From the NCBI GenBank assembly GCA_947586855.1, contig CANPXV010000007.1:21407-85406 (forward strand): a stretch of 64,000 nucleotides of DNA, written 5' to 3'. The stretch's first letter is position 1. Each line of letters begins with the position of its first letter. The notes beneath the pieces are model-generated. The model was not told where the DNA came from, did not search any database, and was given only the letters and a program-made list of their open reading frames with translations. Source of the DNA: an uncultured Clostridia bacterium (GTDB lineage: Bacteria; Bacillota; Clostridia; Christensenellales; CAG-314). Shown one piece after another: positions 1 to 8,658 of the stretch. A program made the position numbers and the translations under genes.

Positions 1-1
1 G

Positions 2-265
2 GACAAATTGCGTGCCGAAAGCAGCGTCATTTCGCTATCGGAGCAGGCCAACGAGTGTGCCATGCTGGGTTTGCGATTGCAGCAGGGGCTAAGCCTCAGC
101 CAATTTGCCCTGCGCTACGGCAAGGACTTTTTCACCTTTTTCGACCAAGCCGACCGCCTGCGTCAACAGGGCTTTTTGGCCGTCGACGGCGACTTCGTGC
201 ACGTCCCTTCCGACAAATTTTACGTCCTCAACTCCATCCTCACCGACCTCCTCCAACTCGACTGA
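2..265 (+). CDS. hemW: HemW-like radical SAM protein, C-terminal fragment (partial)
   Basis: Only the last 87 or so codons are present; the gene starts before the window. The fragment matches the C-terminal winged-helix-like domain of the HemN/HemW family, with the pattern ANECAMLGLRLQQG, then a phenylalanine-rich helix (FFTFFDQ) and the closing VLNSILTDLL. HemW-type proteins of Firmicutes are heme chaperones related to oxygen-independent coproporphyrinogen oxidase. The radical SAM cysteine cluster would lie upstream, outside the window, so activity cannot be judged. No hairpin terminator follows the stop; a long C/T-rich spacer does. Confidence 0.75.
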   Translation, partial: DKLRAESSVISLSEQANECAMLGLRLQQGLSLSQFALRYGKDFFTFFDQADRLRQQGFLAVDGDFVHVPSDKFYVLNSILTDLLQLD

Positions 266-495
266 TCCATTTTGGGACAGTTAGCATATCACCCCATATC
301 AAGTGGTGCATTTTTCGATCACTTTGCTCTTTCCTCTCTCCCTCGTTTTTTTTGTGACTTCCCATTTTTTTATAAAATTTTCACCCAATTGAGGTCAAAT
401 ACCCTCATTTTATCCCCGATTTTTTATAGAAATCACGCTTTTACTACGTCTCCATTTTTTACGGTAGCTTTTTTTGTGTCGGTGGTGCAATCGTT

Positions 496-870
496 CTCTC
501 TTCTTCTCTTTCTGCGCCCTCTTCCTTTTTTTCTTATATTTTTTAACCGTCTACCTCTCTTCTCCCCTTCTATTTTTTTTGTTTCGTTTCTTTTTTTTCT
601 TGTCCAATTTATTTTTTTGAAAGAAATACATGATTTTCACTCATTTTAATGAATTATCCCGAGATTTTATTATGAAGTGGCGGACCTTTTTTTTTGTTAC
701 CCTCTCTTCTCCCTCCTCTCTCCCCTCTTTCTTTTTTTTTATCTTTTCACCTCTTCGCAGCCCTCTCCCTCTCCTCTCTTTCCTCTCTTGTTTCCTTTAT
801 TTTCTTCTTTTCTTCTCTCTTCTTTTTTTTCTTTTCTAATTTTTATCTCTCCTCTTTTTTTCGCTCTTTT
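496..870 (+). other. Pyrimidine-rich (C/T) tract in the hemW-lysR spacer
   Basis: The spacer from 266 to about 1035 has no convincing gene. From about 496 to 870 the plus strand is nearly all T and C, broken mainly at 609-690, and G is almost absent. Open frames here encode only Phe/Leu/Ser runs and are judged non-coding. Similar tracts occur near 9745-10538, 12222-12292 and 23330-23890, always pyrimidine on the strand of the flanking genes. A transcript of it would be C/U-rich and unstructured, as a Rho-loading region would be; that role is inference. Confidence 0.7.
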
Positions 871-922
871 TTACTTATTGGATGTGGGTGGTGGTGCGGT
901 GAAAGGCGTGCGGAGGGGCTCA

Positions 923-985
923 ACTATGTCAGAAATCGGCGTTTTGTAGAATACTATTTCAGACATAACACCCTCAATATCCCTA
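923..985 (+). repeat. Interspersed repeat family 1, copy a
   Basis: About 60 bp with AAATCGGCGTTTTGTAGAAT followed by ACTATTTCAGACATA. The same layout recurs near 18011, 43542, 52980 and 61639, and weakly near 23203. Each copy can fold into one or two small hairpins. It sits just upstream of the lysR promoter. Confidence 0.7.
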
Positions 986-1035
986 CTTGGGGGCAATTTG
1001 CCGCAAAATAGACGCAAAATATAGGCATATATAAG

Positions 1036-1064
1036 TTGATTTATTTTATTTCTTCTGCTATAAT
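1036..1064 (+). promoter_or_regulatory. Sigma-A-type promoter of the LysR gene
   Basis: TTGATT at 1036-1041, a 17-bp spacer and TATAAT at 1059-1064 preceded by TGC (extended -10). The start codon of the LysR gene follows about 60 bp downstream. Confidence 0.7.
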
Positions 1065-1124
1065 TGCATAGTCAAAACTTTGTTCAAACGCCTTTGAGCA
1101 AAATTTTTCTAAGTGGGTGGGCAA

Positions 1125-2000
1125 ATGAAACTTCTGCAAATGAGATATTTCCAGACGGTCTGCCGATATGGCAGCATAACCAAGGCGGCCGAGGAGCTGT
1201 ATGTCAGCCAGCCCACAATTTCCTTTTGCCTCAAAGAGTTGGAGGACGAGTTCGGCGTCAAGTTGTTCCATCGCAGGCACAATCGATTGCAGCTGACGGT
1301 GGAGGGGCAATTTTTCTATGACAAGGTCAACTACATTTTGCAGTCGGTGGATTCTCTCGTCACGCAGATGAAGGACATGGGCAACAACCACAACCACGTC
1401 AAGATAGCCGTGCCCGCCATGATCAGCACGTTTCTGTTTCCGCAGATGTTCAACGCCTACACCAAGCTCTACCCCGATGTGGAGTTGGAGATGTTGGAGA
1501 CGGGCTCGTTGCAGGCCCGCAAGCTGGTGGACGCCAATTCGGTGGATCTGGGCATCACGATACTTGACAATTTTGTCAACGACGCCTACAATGTGTTGCC
1601 GTTGTGCTCTACGGAGTTGGTTTTTTGCGTCAGCAAGCGGCATCATCTTGCGCAAAAAAAGCGCATTTCCTTCAAGGAGTTGCAGGACGAGCACATCATC
1701 CTGTTCAAGGCGGATAGCTACCAAAACATCTTTATCAAGAGAGCCTTTTCGGAGGTGGGCATCGAGCCGAAGATCCTGCTGTATTCCTCTCAGCTGTACA
1801 CGGTCAAGCAATTTCTCGGATACGGCAATGCGGGAGCGTTTTTGTATCGGCAGGTGGCCGAGATGGACGATGAATTGGTGTGCATACCGCTGGATCAGGC
1901 GATTTTTCAGGAGATCGTGCTCATCTGGGGCAAAAGCGGCGTGCTCTACTCCGATTCGGAAAACTTTATACAATTTGCCAAGCAGTATCACTGCCACTGA
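1125..2000 (+). CDS. LysR-family transcriptional regulator
   Basis: A 291-residue protein of normal LysR length. Residues about 1-60 form the winged helix-turn-helix: MKLLQMRYFQTV, then GSITKAAEELYVSQPTIS and a recognition/dimer helix ending in GVKLFHRR. Residues about 90-285 form the periplasmic-binding-like effector domain (KIAVPAMISTFLFPQMFNAY). The ATG at 1125 was chosen over a GTG at 1113 because the family begins MxLxQLRYF and a GGTGGG stretch lies just upstream. LysR proteins usually control a neighbouring gene; the next genes are pyrophosphatase and the Ktr potassium system, but no operator was identified, so its target is unknown. Confidence 0.88.
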   Translation: MKLLQMRYFQTVCRYGSITKAAEELYVSQPTISFCLKELEDEFGVKLFHRRHNRLQLTVEGQFFYDKVNYILQSVDSLVTQMKDMGNNHNHVKIAVPAMISTFLFPQMFNAYTKLYPDVELEMLETGSLQARKLVDANSVDLGITILDNFVNDAYNVLPLCSTELVFCVSKRHHLAQKKRISFKELQDEHIILFKADSYQNIFIKRAFSEVGIEPKILLYSSQLYTVKQFLGYGNAGAFLYRQVAEMDDELVCIPLDQAIFQEIVLIWGKSGVLYSDSENFIQFAKQYHCH

Positions 2001-2033
2001 CACGGTGCGCACGTGATCTAACAGGAGGACAAT

Positions 2034-2570
2034 ATGAACATTTGGCACGATATTTCGCGCGACAGGATCAGCTGTTCGGATTTTTATGCGGTGATCGAGA
2101 TAACCAAGGGCAGCAAGATGAAGTACGAGCTGGACAAGGAAACAGGCTTGCTTGTTTTGGACAGGATATTGTACACATCCACCCACTATCCCGCCAACTA
2201 CGGGTTCATCCCCCGCACCCTTGCGGAGGACGGCGACCCCATGGATGTGTTGGTGTTGTGTTCGGAGCCGCTTTTGGCGCACAGTCTGGTGCGCTGCTAC
2301 CCGATAGGCGTCATCATCATGAACGACAACGGCTCCTGCGATGAAAAGGTCATCGCAATCCCCTTTACCGACCCCAACTACAATTGCTACAAGTCCATCA
2401 AGGATCTGCCCCGGCACATCTTTGACGAAATGCAGCACTTTTTCCGCGTGTACAAGGAGTTGGAAAACAAGCCCACGTCCGTATCGGAGGTGCACGACGC
2501 CGAAGACGCCCAGCGCATAGTGGAAAAGTCCATCAAGGAGTACATCGACAAGATCCGCTCTCGCATGTGA
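2034..2570 (+). CDS. ppa: Inorganic pyrophosphatase, soluble family I
   Basis: A 178-residue cytoplasmic enzyme that hydrolyses pyrophosphate to phosphate and so drives biosynthetic reactions forward. The family I signature is present: [27 protein letters not shown], and the metal-binding [12 protein letters not shown] strong AGGAGG site at 2022-2027 precedes the ATG. Many Clostridia use family II or membrane pyrophosphatases instead, so a family I enzyme is mildly notable. It lies 33 bp after the LysR gene and may share its transcript. Confidence 0.9.
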   Translation: MNIWHDISRDRISCSDFYAVIEITKGSKMKYELDKETGLLVLDRILYTSTHYPANYGFIPRTLAEDGDPMDVLVLCSEPLLAHSLVRCYPIGVIIMNDNGSCDEKVIAIPFTDPNYNCYKSIKDLPRHIFDEMQHFFRVYKELENKPTSVSEVHDAEDAQRIVEKSIKEYIDKIRSRM

Positions 2571-2657
2571 CGCTTTGCCGCACGGGCGATTTGCTCCGAC
2601 GGCTCCATTGCAAAGCAGAGGCGCAAACAACCGGTCTCTGCGCAAAAAGAGGTTTGT

Positions 2658-3986
2658 ATGGTACGAAAACGGTTTCATCTCAATCCGTTTCAGCTGATAA
2701 TAATAGGCTTTTTGGCGTTGATATTGCTGGGCACGCTGTTGTTGCTGTTGCCCATTTCCGCCAAAAGCCGCACTGTGACGCCCTTCAATCAGTGCCTGTT
2801 TACGTCCGTTTCGGCGGTGTGCGTTACGGGTCTGGTGGTGGTGGATACCGCCACACATTGGTCGGTGTTCGGTCAGGTGGTCATTTTGCTGCTCATTCAG
2901 ATAGGCGGCCTGGGCGTCATCACGTCCATGGCGGCGCTGATATTGCTGTTTGGCGGCAAAATCACGCTGTTTCAAAAAACCGCCATGCAAGAGGCTAACT
3001 CCGTGCAAAAGATGGGCGGTATCGTGCGCTTTACCGTGTTCATTTTGCTGGCGACGGTCGTCACCGAGCTGGTGGGCACAATTGCGCTCATTCCCCCATT
3101 TGTGATAGCCTTTGGCGGGCGGGGCGTCTGGTTGGCGCTGTTCCATGCCGTTTCGGCCTTTTGCAATGCCGGATTTGACATCATGGGCTCACAGGGCGCC
3201 CAATTTGTGTCCCTCACGGGCTTTGTGGGCAGCCCCACCGTCAATCTCACCGTCATGCTGCTGATATTTATCGGCGGTATCGGGTTTATCACCATCTACG
3301 ACATCGGCGTCAACAAATGCCGTTTTTCCCATTATTCGTTGCAGACCAAGACGGTGCTTATCACTTCGGCAGTGCTTACGTTGGTGCCTGCGGTGTATTT
3401 CTTCTTTGCCGAGTTTGGCGATATGCCCATCAAGGAGCGCATTTTTGCATCGCTGTTTCAGGCGGTCACGCCCCGCACGGCCGGCTTCAACACCGTAGAT
3501 TACAACAATATGAGCGGCTTCGGCAGGGGGCTGACAGTGGTGCTGATGCTCATCGGTGGTTCGCCCGGCTCCACGGCAGGCGGCATGAAAACAACCACCT
3601 TTGCGCTTTTGTTTGCCGCAGCCATATCCACCTTCCGCAAAAAGAACGACACTCTCATCCTGCACCGCCGTGTAGACGACAACACTGTCAAGACGGCCTC
3701 GGCGCTGTCGCTGATGTATCTGGTGCTGTTTTTGCTGGGCGGCGGCGTCATCAGTCTGGCGGAGGGCTTGCCATTTGACGTGTGTCTGTTCGAGACGGCC
3801 TCGGCCATCGGCACGGTAGGCCTCACCACGGGTATCACGCCGAGTTTGGGTATAGCCTCGCAAATAATACTTATGCTACTTATGTTTGTGGGCAGAGTAG
3901 GCGGCTTGACGCTGCTGTATGCGGCGCTGTCCAATTCCAACAAAAACATATCCAAGTTGCCGCAGGGAAAAATTTCGGTAGGCTAA
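2658..3986 (+). CDS. ktrB: Ktr/Trk potassium uptake channel subunit
   Basis: A 442-residue integral membrane protein of the TrkH/KtrB family that forms the K+ (or Na+-coupled K+) translocation pore. Four pore-loop repeats can be seen: SVSAVCVTGLVVVDT, AVSAFCNAGFD, AVTPRTAGFNTVD and TASAIGTVGLTTG; the glycine of each filter is conserved. The N-terminus is short and basic before the first hydrophobic helix (IIIGFLALILLGTLLLLL). The length is typical of KtrB rather than of the longer TrkH. The gating partner KtrA is encoded 10 bp downstream. Confidence 0.9.
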   Translation: MVRKRFHLNPFQLIIIGFLALILLGTLLLLLPISAKSRTVTPFNQCLFTSVSAVCVTGLVVVDTATHWSVFGQVVILLLIQIGGLGVITSMAALILLFGGKITLFQKTAMQEANSVQKMGGIVRFTVFILLATVVTELVGTIALIPPFVIAFGGRGVWLALFHAVSAFCNAGFDIMGSQGAQFVSLTGFVGSPTVNLTVMLLIFIGGIGFITIYDIGVNKCRFSHYSLQTKTVLITSAVLTLVPAVYFFFAEFGDMPIKERIFASLFQAVTPRTAGFNTVDYNNMSGFGRGLTVVLMLIGGSPGSTAGGMKTTTFALLFAAAISTFRKKNDTLILHRRVDDNTVKTASALSLMYLVLFLLGGGVISLAEGLPFDVCLFETASAIGTVGLTTGITPSLGIASQIILMLLMFVGRVGGLTLLYAALSNSNKNISKLPQGKISVG

Positions 3987-3996
3987 GGAGAAAATT

Positions 3997-4644
3997 ATGA
4001 AAACAGTACTACTTTTGGGTTTGGGACGCTTTGGCGAGCACATCGCCGCCGAGCTGGACAATCTTGGCGATCAGGTGATGGCGGTGGATATCCGAGAGGA
4101 CCGTATCAACGACGTGCTCAACCATGTCACCCGTGCGCAGATAGGCGACAGCACCAAGGCCGAGTTCCTCAAAACTTTGGGCGTGCGCAACTTCGATTTG
4201 TGCGTGGTGGCGATAAGCGACAACTTCCAAAGCTCGCTGGAAACCACCTCTCTGCTCAAAGAGTTGGGCGCTCGCTACATCGTATCCCGTGCCGCCAACG
4301 ACGCACAGGAAAAGTTTTTGCGTCTGGCAGGCGCCGACGCCGTCATCTACCCCGAAAAGCAAATGGCCAAGTGGGTGGCTATCCGCTACGGCTTGGATAA
4401 CATTTTGGACTACGTCGAGCTGGACGAAAGCCACGCCATCATCGAGGTCAACATCCCCAAGGGCTGGGTGGGCAAAAGCGTAGGCGAGCTGGACATCCGC
4501 CGCAAGTTCAACATCAACATCATGGGCGTCAAGCAGGACGACGTGCTCAACGTGGACATCACTCCCGATACCGTCCTCTCCGAGGACAAAACGCTGTTGG
4601 TGCTGGGCGAATATCGCTCCCTGCAAAAGTGCTTCAAGCTGTAA
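3997..4644 (+). CDS. ktrA: Ktr potassium uptake regulatory subunit (RCK domain protein)
   Basis: A 215-residue cytoplasmic protein with an N-terminal RCK_N Rossmann fold (VLLLGLGRFGEHIAAEL, the nucleotide-binding glycine motif, followed by the acidic AVDIRED) and a C-terminal RCK_C domain (about residues 135-215). In this family an octameric ring binds ATP/ADP or NAD and gates the KtrB channel; c-di-AMP binding to RCK_C is known in Firmicutes but cannot be read from the sequence. It is co-transcribed with ktrB and followed by a clear intrinsic terminator. Confidence 0.9.
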   Translation: MKTVLLLGLGRFGEHIAAELDNLGDQVMAVDIREDRINDVLNHVTRAQIGDSTKAEFLKTLGVRNFDLCVVAISDNFQSSLETTSLLKELGARYIVSRAANDAQEKFLRLAGADAVIYPEKQMAKWVAIRYGLDNILDYVELDESHAIIEVNIPKGWVGKSVGELDIRRKFNINIMGVKQDDVLNVDITPDTVLSEDKTLLVLGEYRSLQKCFKL

Positions 4645-4667
4645 TCGCAGATAAATCTAAAATAATA

Positions 4668-4697
4668 GAAGTCAACCATTTGCCGTTGACTTCTTTT
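4668..4697 (+). terminator. Intrinsic terminator after ktrA (first copy)
   Basis: A perfect 9-bp stem, GAAGTCAAC / GTTGACTTC, with an 8-base loop and a following TTTT. The same hairpin with identical loop recurs at 4890-4919. Confidence 0.85.
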
Positions 4698-4805
4698 CAA
4701 ATAATTGTAGCGCCGTCCATATTTTTTGCGGAGATTGGAGGCGGTGCGTTTTTGTGCGACAGAAAGATGTTTGTGAGCGGTTGCCCACTCGCACTTGCGA
4801 CCGAG

Positions 4806-4888
4806 TAAAAAAACAAAAAAAATAAAAATAAAAAAAAAATAAATAAAAAAATTAAATAAAAAAATTAAATAAAAAAAATCAAAATTTC
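4806..4888 (+). other. A-rich tract between duplicated terminators
   Basis: About 80 bp made of A with scattered T (repeats of the form AAAAAAATTAAAT). It lies between two identical terminator hairpins in the convergent ktrA/rtcB spacer. Read on the minus strand it is a long T tract, which could help terminate transcripts from rtcB. No gene is seen from 4698 to 5037. Confidence 0.6.
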
Positions 4889-4889
4889 A

Positions 4890-4919
4890 GAAGTCAACCA
4901 TTTGCCGTTGACTTCTTTT
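4890..4919. terminator. Duplicate of the ktrA terminator hairpin
   Basis: GAAGTCAAC / GTTGACTTC with the same loop as the copy at 4668 and TTTT after it on the plus strand. On the minus strand the stem is followed, a few bases later, by a long T run, so it may work in both directions. Confidence 0.75.
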
Positions 4920-4952
4920 CTATTCGGGTTTTGCACTTGAAAAAAATTAACC

Positions 4953-4983
4953 ATAAAAAACATGCACTCGTCAACGACGAGTG
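4953..4983 (-). terminator. Terminator of the rtcB-like gene
   Basis: An 8-bp stem CACTCGTC / GACGAGTG with a 3-base loop. On the minus strand it is followed by CATGTTTTTTATGG. It lies 55 bp past the rtcB stop. Confidence 0.7.
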
Positions 4984-5037
4984 TTTATCTTGCCCCAACT
5001 CGCCCCGCTGATGTGGTGCATTTTGAGGACATGGGGG

Positions 5038-6243
5038 TCAATTTTTTGCGCTCTCTCCGCTTTTGTAGTTGTAGACGGGCCGCACGGTTTCGGCAATGTC
5101 CACGGTGTCGCCGATGTTGTCCACAATGGACTGCGCACTCTTGTAGGCCATGGGCGATTCGTCCAGCGTGCCCTCGCCCACCGTTGTGGAAAATATCCCC
5201 TGCATTGTGCGCCGAAATTCCTCCACACTCAGTTCCTTTTTGGCCCGGGCACGGTTCATGATACGTCCTGCGCCGTGCGGAGCGGAGCAGTTCCAATCGT
5301 CGTTGCCCTTGCCCACGCACAGCAAAGCGCCGTCTCGCATGTTTAGCGGAATGATGACCCGCTCTCCCTTTTGCGCAGACACCGCCCCCTTGCGCAGTAT
5401 CATATTGTCCGTATCGACGTAGTTGTGCACGCAATCAAATCTGTCGGTCGCAGTCAGACCGCACCCCCGCAAAATTTCCTGCGCAATGGCACGGCGATTC
5501 AGCTGCGCAAAGCGTTGCACAATGCGCATATCGTGCAGATAGTCCTGCAACAGTTGCCCCTCAAGGTAGGCAAATTGCTCGCTGATTTTTTGTTGGTTCA
5601 GGCGGTGCAGTTGCTGCTCGATCTCGTCGTCTCTGCCCTGCAATTGCAGTTGCAGCGACGTCATCTCGGCACGGGTTTTGCGCATGTAGTCCATCGCCGA
5701 GCGCTGATACAGCCTGGCCACTTCCAGCCCCAGCCGCCTGCTGCCGCTGTGTATCACCAGCACAAGCGTGCCGTCGTTGCGACGGTCCATTTCCACAAAG
5801 TGATTGCCGCCGCCCAGCGTGCACATGGATAGCTCCGCCGCCTGCAAATCGATACGTTTGGCGCACACAAGTTTGTCGAGAGCCGCCTCCTTGGCGCAGC
5901 GGTGCACATATCGCCGCAAACCCCGCCCTTGGGGCAGGGCGCTATGCACGGCCTCGTCCAGACGGGCGCAATCCACGTCCTTTTCCGCCAAAAACGCCAC
6001 TTCCATGCCGCAGCCGATATCCGCCCCCACCAAGCTCGGCGCCAATTTGCCGCCGATAGTCATGGCCGTGCCCACTGTGCAGCCGTTGCCTGCGTGCACG
6101 TCGGGCATCAAGCGTATTTTTTGCCCCTCGGCGATGGGGCTGTTCAGCAGCTGAATGATCTGCGAAACCGTCTCGCCGTCCACGATGTCGGTAAACACCG
6201 TTGCGCTGTTGTATTTTCCTCTGTATTCCTGCACAGCCCTCAC
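5038..6243 (-). CDS. RtcB-family RNA ligase / repair protein
   Basis: A 401-residue protein of the RtcB family, which joins 2',3'-cyclic phosphate or 3'-phosphate RNA ends to 5'-OH ends with GTP and Mn2+. The family signatures are present in order: DVHAGNGCTVGTAM, GADIGCGM (metal-binding Cys), GGGNHFVEMD, HSGSRRLG, and PHGAGR, whose His carries the GMP. Archaeal and E. coli RtcB are longer, but shorter bacterial paralogues of about 400 residues are common. No archease gene is nearby. It stands alone on the minus strand, divergent from the Mbeg1-like genes. Substrate is unknown. Confidence 0.88.
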   Translation of the reverse strand: MRAVQEYRGKYNSATVFTDIVDGETVSQIIQLLNSPIAEGQKIRLMPDVHAGNGCTVGTAMTIGGKLAPSLVGADIGCGMEVAFLAEKDVDCARLDEAVHSALPQGRGLRRYVHRCAKEAALDKLVCAKRIDLQAAELSMCTLGGGNHFVEMDRRNDGTLVLVIHSGSRRLGLEVARLYQRSAMDYMRKTRAEMTSLQLQLQGRDDEIEQQLHRLNQQKISEQFAYLEGQLLQDYLHDMRIVQRFAQLNRRAIAQEILRGCGLTATDRFDCVHNYVDTDNMILRKGAVSAQKGERVIIPLNMRDGALLCVGKGNDDWNCSAPHGAGRIMNRARAKKELSVEEFRRTMQGIFSTTVGEGTLDESPMAYKSAQSIVDNIGDTVDIAETVRPVYNYKSGESAKN

Positions 6244-6276
6244 CTCCTTGGATAGATGTCTTGTAGCAGCCTATCA

Positions 6277-6305
6277 ATTATAGCATAAGATATTCACTTT
6301 TGCAA
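6277..6305 (-). promoter_or_regulatory. Promoter of the rtcB-like gene
   Basis: On the minus strand TTGCAA, a 17-bp spacer and TATAAT preceded by TGC. It is back to back with the promoter of the Mbeg1-like genes. Confidence 0.7.
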
Positions 6306-6368
6306 CATTTTGACGGCTGTTTTGCCATTTTCGCCGCAAAAAAATTTTGCCGCAGCGCCGCTTGCGCC

Positions 6369-6398
6369 TTGACTTTGCTGTCGGAGATATTATATAAT
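6369..6398 (+). promoter_or_regulatory. Promoter of the Mbeg1-like gene cluster
   Basis: TTGACT at 6369-6374, an 18-bp spacer and TATAAT at 6393-6398. The first gene starts at 6437 after a CGGAGA ribosome site. Confidence 0.65.
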
Positions 6399-6436
6399 TT
6401 GTTTATACTCAGATTTTGTAACACGGAGACTAAACA

Positions 6437-7546
6437 ATGAATATTGTACGGTATGTAAGGCAGACCAAGGCCACCTTTGACGAGTTGCCATTCAACGAGG
6501 TGGACAGCCTCATCCTGTGCGAGCTGTCCTATCTTCAATTCGATCGCTCGGTGTGCGGCCGTCCCGCCAAAACGATGGGGCAGTTGTGCCAAAACATCGA
6601 CGCCCTTGTTGCGGACACCCTTTTGCCCAAGGACAACGTCAAGCTGCTCAAAGAGGTGGCCACCAGCCCCCGATTTGCGCCCGTCAAGGTGGGATATTTC
6701 CGTCAGTGCAACAGCGCACGCAGGGAGATCCGCTTTGCCGCAATGACATTTGAGCTGACCGAAAATCTCCATTATATCGCATACCGTGGCACGGATATCA
6801 CACTGCTGGGCTGGAAGGAAGATTTCAACATGGCGCTGCTCAAAACCATACCCTCGCAAAGGTTGGCGCTCAACTATTTGCAAAAGTTTGCGCCGTTGTT
6901 GCAGGGCAGGCTGCTGATGGGCGGCCACAGCAAGGGCGGCAATCTGGTGGTATATGCGGCGGTGTACGCCCCCGACGAGTTGCGCAACCGTATCGATGGC
7001 GTCTACGACCACGACGGCCCGGGCTTCAAGCAGGACATCTTTGGCGACCCGCGCTACTTGCAGTTGCAGCCCCGCATACACAAAACTGTGCCGCACGACT
7101 CCATCATAGGCATGCTGCTAAACACCATGCAGCAATATGAGGTGGTGGAGAGCGACAGCATATCCGTCATGCAGCACAACCCATTCAGTTGGGTGATCAC
7201 CGAGCAAAACGCCTTCAAAAAACTGCCCCAAACGGCACGCACGTCGCAGGCCACCGAGCTTGCGCTCACCTCATGGATAGCAAGCCTCGATCGACCCACC
7301 ACCAAAAAGCTGGTGGACGCACTGTTCACGGTGGTGTACGGCAGCGGCGCAACAACCGTGCCGCAGCTGACCGACCATGTGTTGGTGCACCTGCACAAGA
7401 TGAAGCAAGCATTCCACACGCTGGACGAGGACAGCCGCAATCTGTTGCTTGGCAACGGCAAGGAGCTCATCAAGCTGTGGTTCGACTCTATGCGGCACGT
7501 CCGCAAGGGCGCCCAACCTGCGCTTTCTCCCGATACAACGTTATGA
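6437..7546 (+). CDS. Mbeg1-like (DUF2974) alpha/beta hydrolase, paralogue 1
   Basis: A 369-residue protein with the layout of the DUF2974/Mbeg1-like family, a lipase-like alpha/beta hydrolase group common in Firmicutes. Conserved features: N-terminal NEVDSLILCELSY, FRGTD-type strand (YRGTDITLLGWKEDF), and the nucleophile elbow GGHSKGGN with Ser165. A DHDGPGF loop follows, and the VPHDSIIGML segment may hold the acid residue. No signal peptide is seen, so it looks cytoplasmic. It overlaps paralogue 2 by 4 bp (ATGA). Substrate unknown. Confidence 0.85.
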   Translation: MNIVRYVRQTKATFDELPFNEVDSLILCELSYLQFDRSVCGRPAKTMGQLCQNIDALVADTLLPKDNVKLLKEVATSPRFAPVKVGYFRQCNSARREIRFAAMTFELTENLHYIAYRGTDITLLGWKEDFNMALLKTIPSQRLALNYLQKFAPLLQGRLLMGGHSKGGNLVVYAAVYAPDELRNRIDGVYDHDGPGFKQDIFGDPRYLQLQPRIHKTVPHDSIIGMLLNTMQQYEVVESDSISVMQHNPFSWVITEQNAFKKLPQTARTSQATELALTSWIASLDRPTTKKLVDALFTVVYGSGATTVPQLTDHVLVHLHKMKQAFHTLDEDSRNLLLGNGKELIKLWFDSMRHVRKGAQPALSPDTTL

Positions 7547-8643
7547 ACATCATCGGATACGTCAGAAAAAACACAGCCGATTTCGGGCAGGCGCCCCTCA
7601 ACGAGGTGGACAGCCTCGTCTTTGCGGAGTTGGCCTATATGTCCTTTGCAAGGGCGCAGTGTTCCCTGCCCAACAAGACTCTTGGCGAACTTTGCCAAGA
7701 CATCGACAAGCTGCTTGCGGGCACCCTTTCGGTGTTGCACAAGCACAATGTGCAGTTGTTGAAGGCCATATCCGCCAGTCCCCGATTTGCGCCCGTCAAG
7801 GTGGGTTTTTTTCGCCAACGCAACTGCGACGCCAAGGAGCAACGCTTTGCCGCCGTCACCTTTATGCTGTGCGACGGTGCCTACCACATAGCCTTTCGGG
7901 GCACGGGCGTTTCGCTGGTTGGCTGGCGAGAGAACCTCAAAATGTCCCTTTTGGACGTGATCCCCACCCAGCGCATAGCCCTCGCCTATCTGGAAGAGGT
8001 GCTGTCTCGTTTGGAGGGCAGTTTTACTGTGGGCGGCCTCAGCAAGGGCGGCAATTTGTCGGTGTTTTCCGCCACGTTTGCCCGCAGCGATTTGCAGCAG
8101 CGCATCGCCGCCGTCTACAACCACGACGGCCCGGGGTTCAACTTCAACATTTTCGAGGACGAACGCTACCAACGCATAGCCCAACGTGTGCGCAAAACGG
8201 TGCCGCACGACTCCATTGTGGGCATGCTGCTCACGGCGTCGCAGGTCTACGAGGTTGTGGATAGCACCAACCTGTCGATAGCCCAGCACGACCCGTTCAG
8301 TTGGGTAGTCAGGGATATGACGTCCTTCAAAAAACTGCCCAAAACAACCCACGGCTCCCGTGCCACCGACACGGCGCTTTCCGAGTGGATTGCGTCCATG
8401 GATATGCCCACCCGCCGACGGTTTGTCAACGCCGTTTTTGCCATTGTGCACGGCAGCGGCGCAACGGAAGTGGGAGATTTTCTCTACCGTCCCCTGCAAA
8501 AGATTCGCCTCATGCGCAAGGCCTTCGACGCCCTGCCCGACGGCGACAAGCAGCTCATTTCCCACGGCGGCAAGCAACTGCTGTCCCGATGGTTCGGTGA
8601 GATTTTTGCCTTTGCCCGCAGGCGTGCTCCCCACAGGGAGTGA
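7543..8643 (+). CDS. Mbeg1-like (DUF2974) alpha/beta hydrolase, paralogue 2
   Basis: A 366-residue paralogue of its neighbours. The start at 7543 was chosen because the ATG overlaps the upstream stop (ATGA) and restores the family N-terminus MNIIGYVRKN. The nucleophile motif is GGLSKGGN (Ser167), so the His before the Ser seen in the other two copies is Leu here. Other landmarks are kept: FRGTGVSLVGWRENL, YNHDGPGF and VPHDSIVGMLL. The spacing to paralogue 3 is only 15 bp, so the three genes form one operon. Confidence 0.85.
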   Translation: MNIIGYVRKNTADFGQAPLNEVDSLVFAELAYMSFARAQCSLPNKTLGELCQDIDKLLAGTLSVLHKHNVQLLKAISASPRFAPVKVGFFRQRNCDAKEQRFAAVTFMLCDGAYHIAFRGTGVSLVGWRENLKMSLLDVIPTQRIALAYLEEVLSRLEGSFTVGGLSKGGNLSVFSATFARSDLQQRIAAVYNHDGPGFNFNIFEDERYQRIAQRVRKTVPHDSIVGMLLTASQVYEVVDSTNLSIAQHDPFSWVVRDMTSFKKLPKTTHGSRATDTALSEWIASMDMPTRRRFVNAVFAIVHGSGATEVGDFLYRPLQKIRLMRKAFDALPDGDKQLISHGGKQLLSRWFGEIFAFARRRAPHRE

Positions 8644-8658
8644 CGGGCGCCACGCACC

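Noticed and set aside
272..1011. Several open frames of 69-125 codons in the first C/T-rich spacer
   Set aside because: Composition-driven Phe/Leu/Ser peptides without ribosome sites or family resemblance.
1041..3146. A 701-codon open frame antisense to the LysR and pyrophosphatase genes
   Set aside because: The plus-strand genes are clearly real; the antisense frame is rich in His/Arg/Gln and mirrors codon bias.
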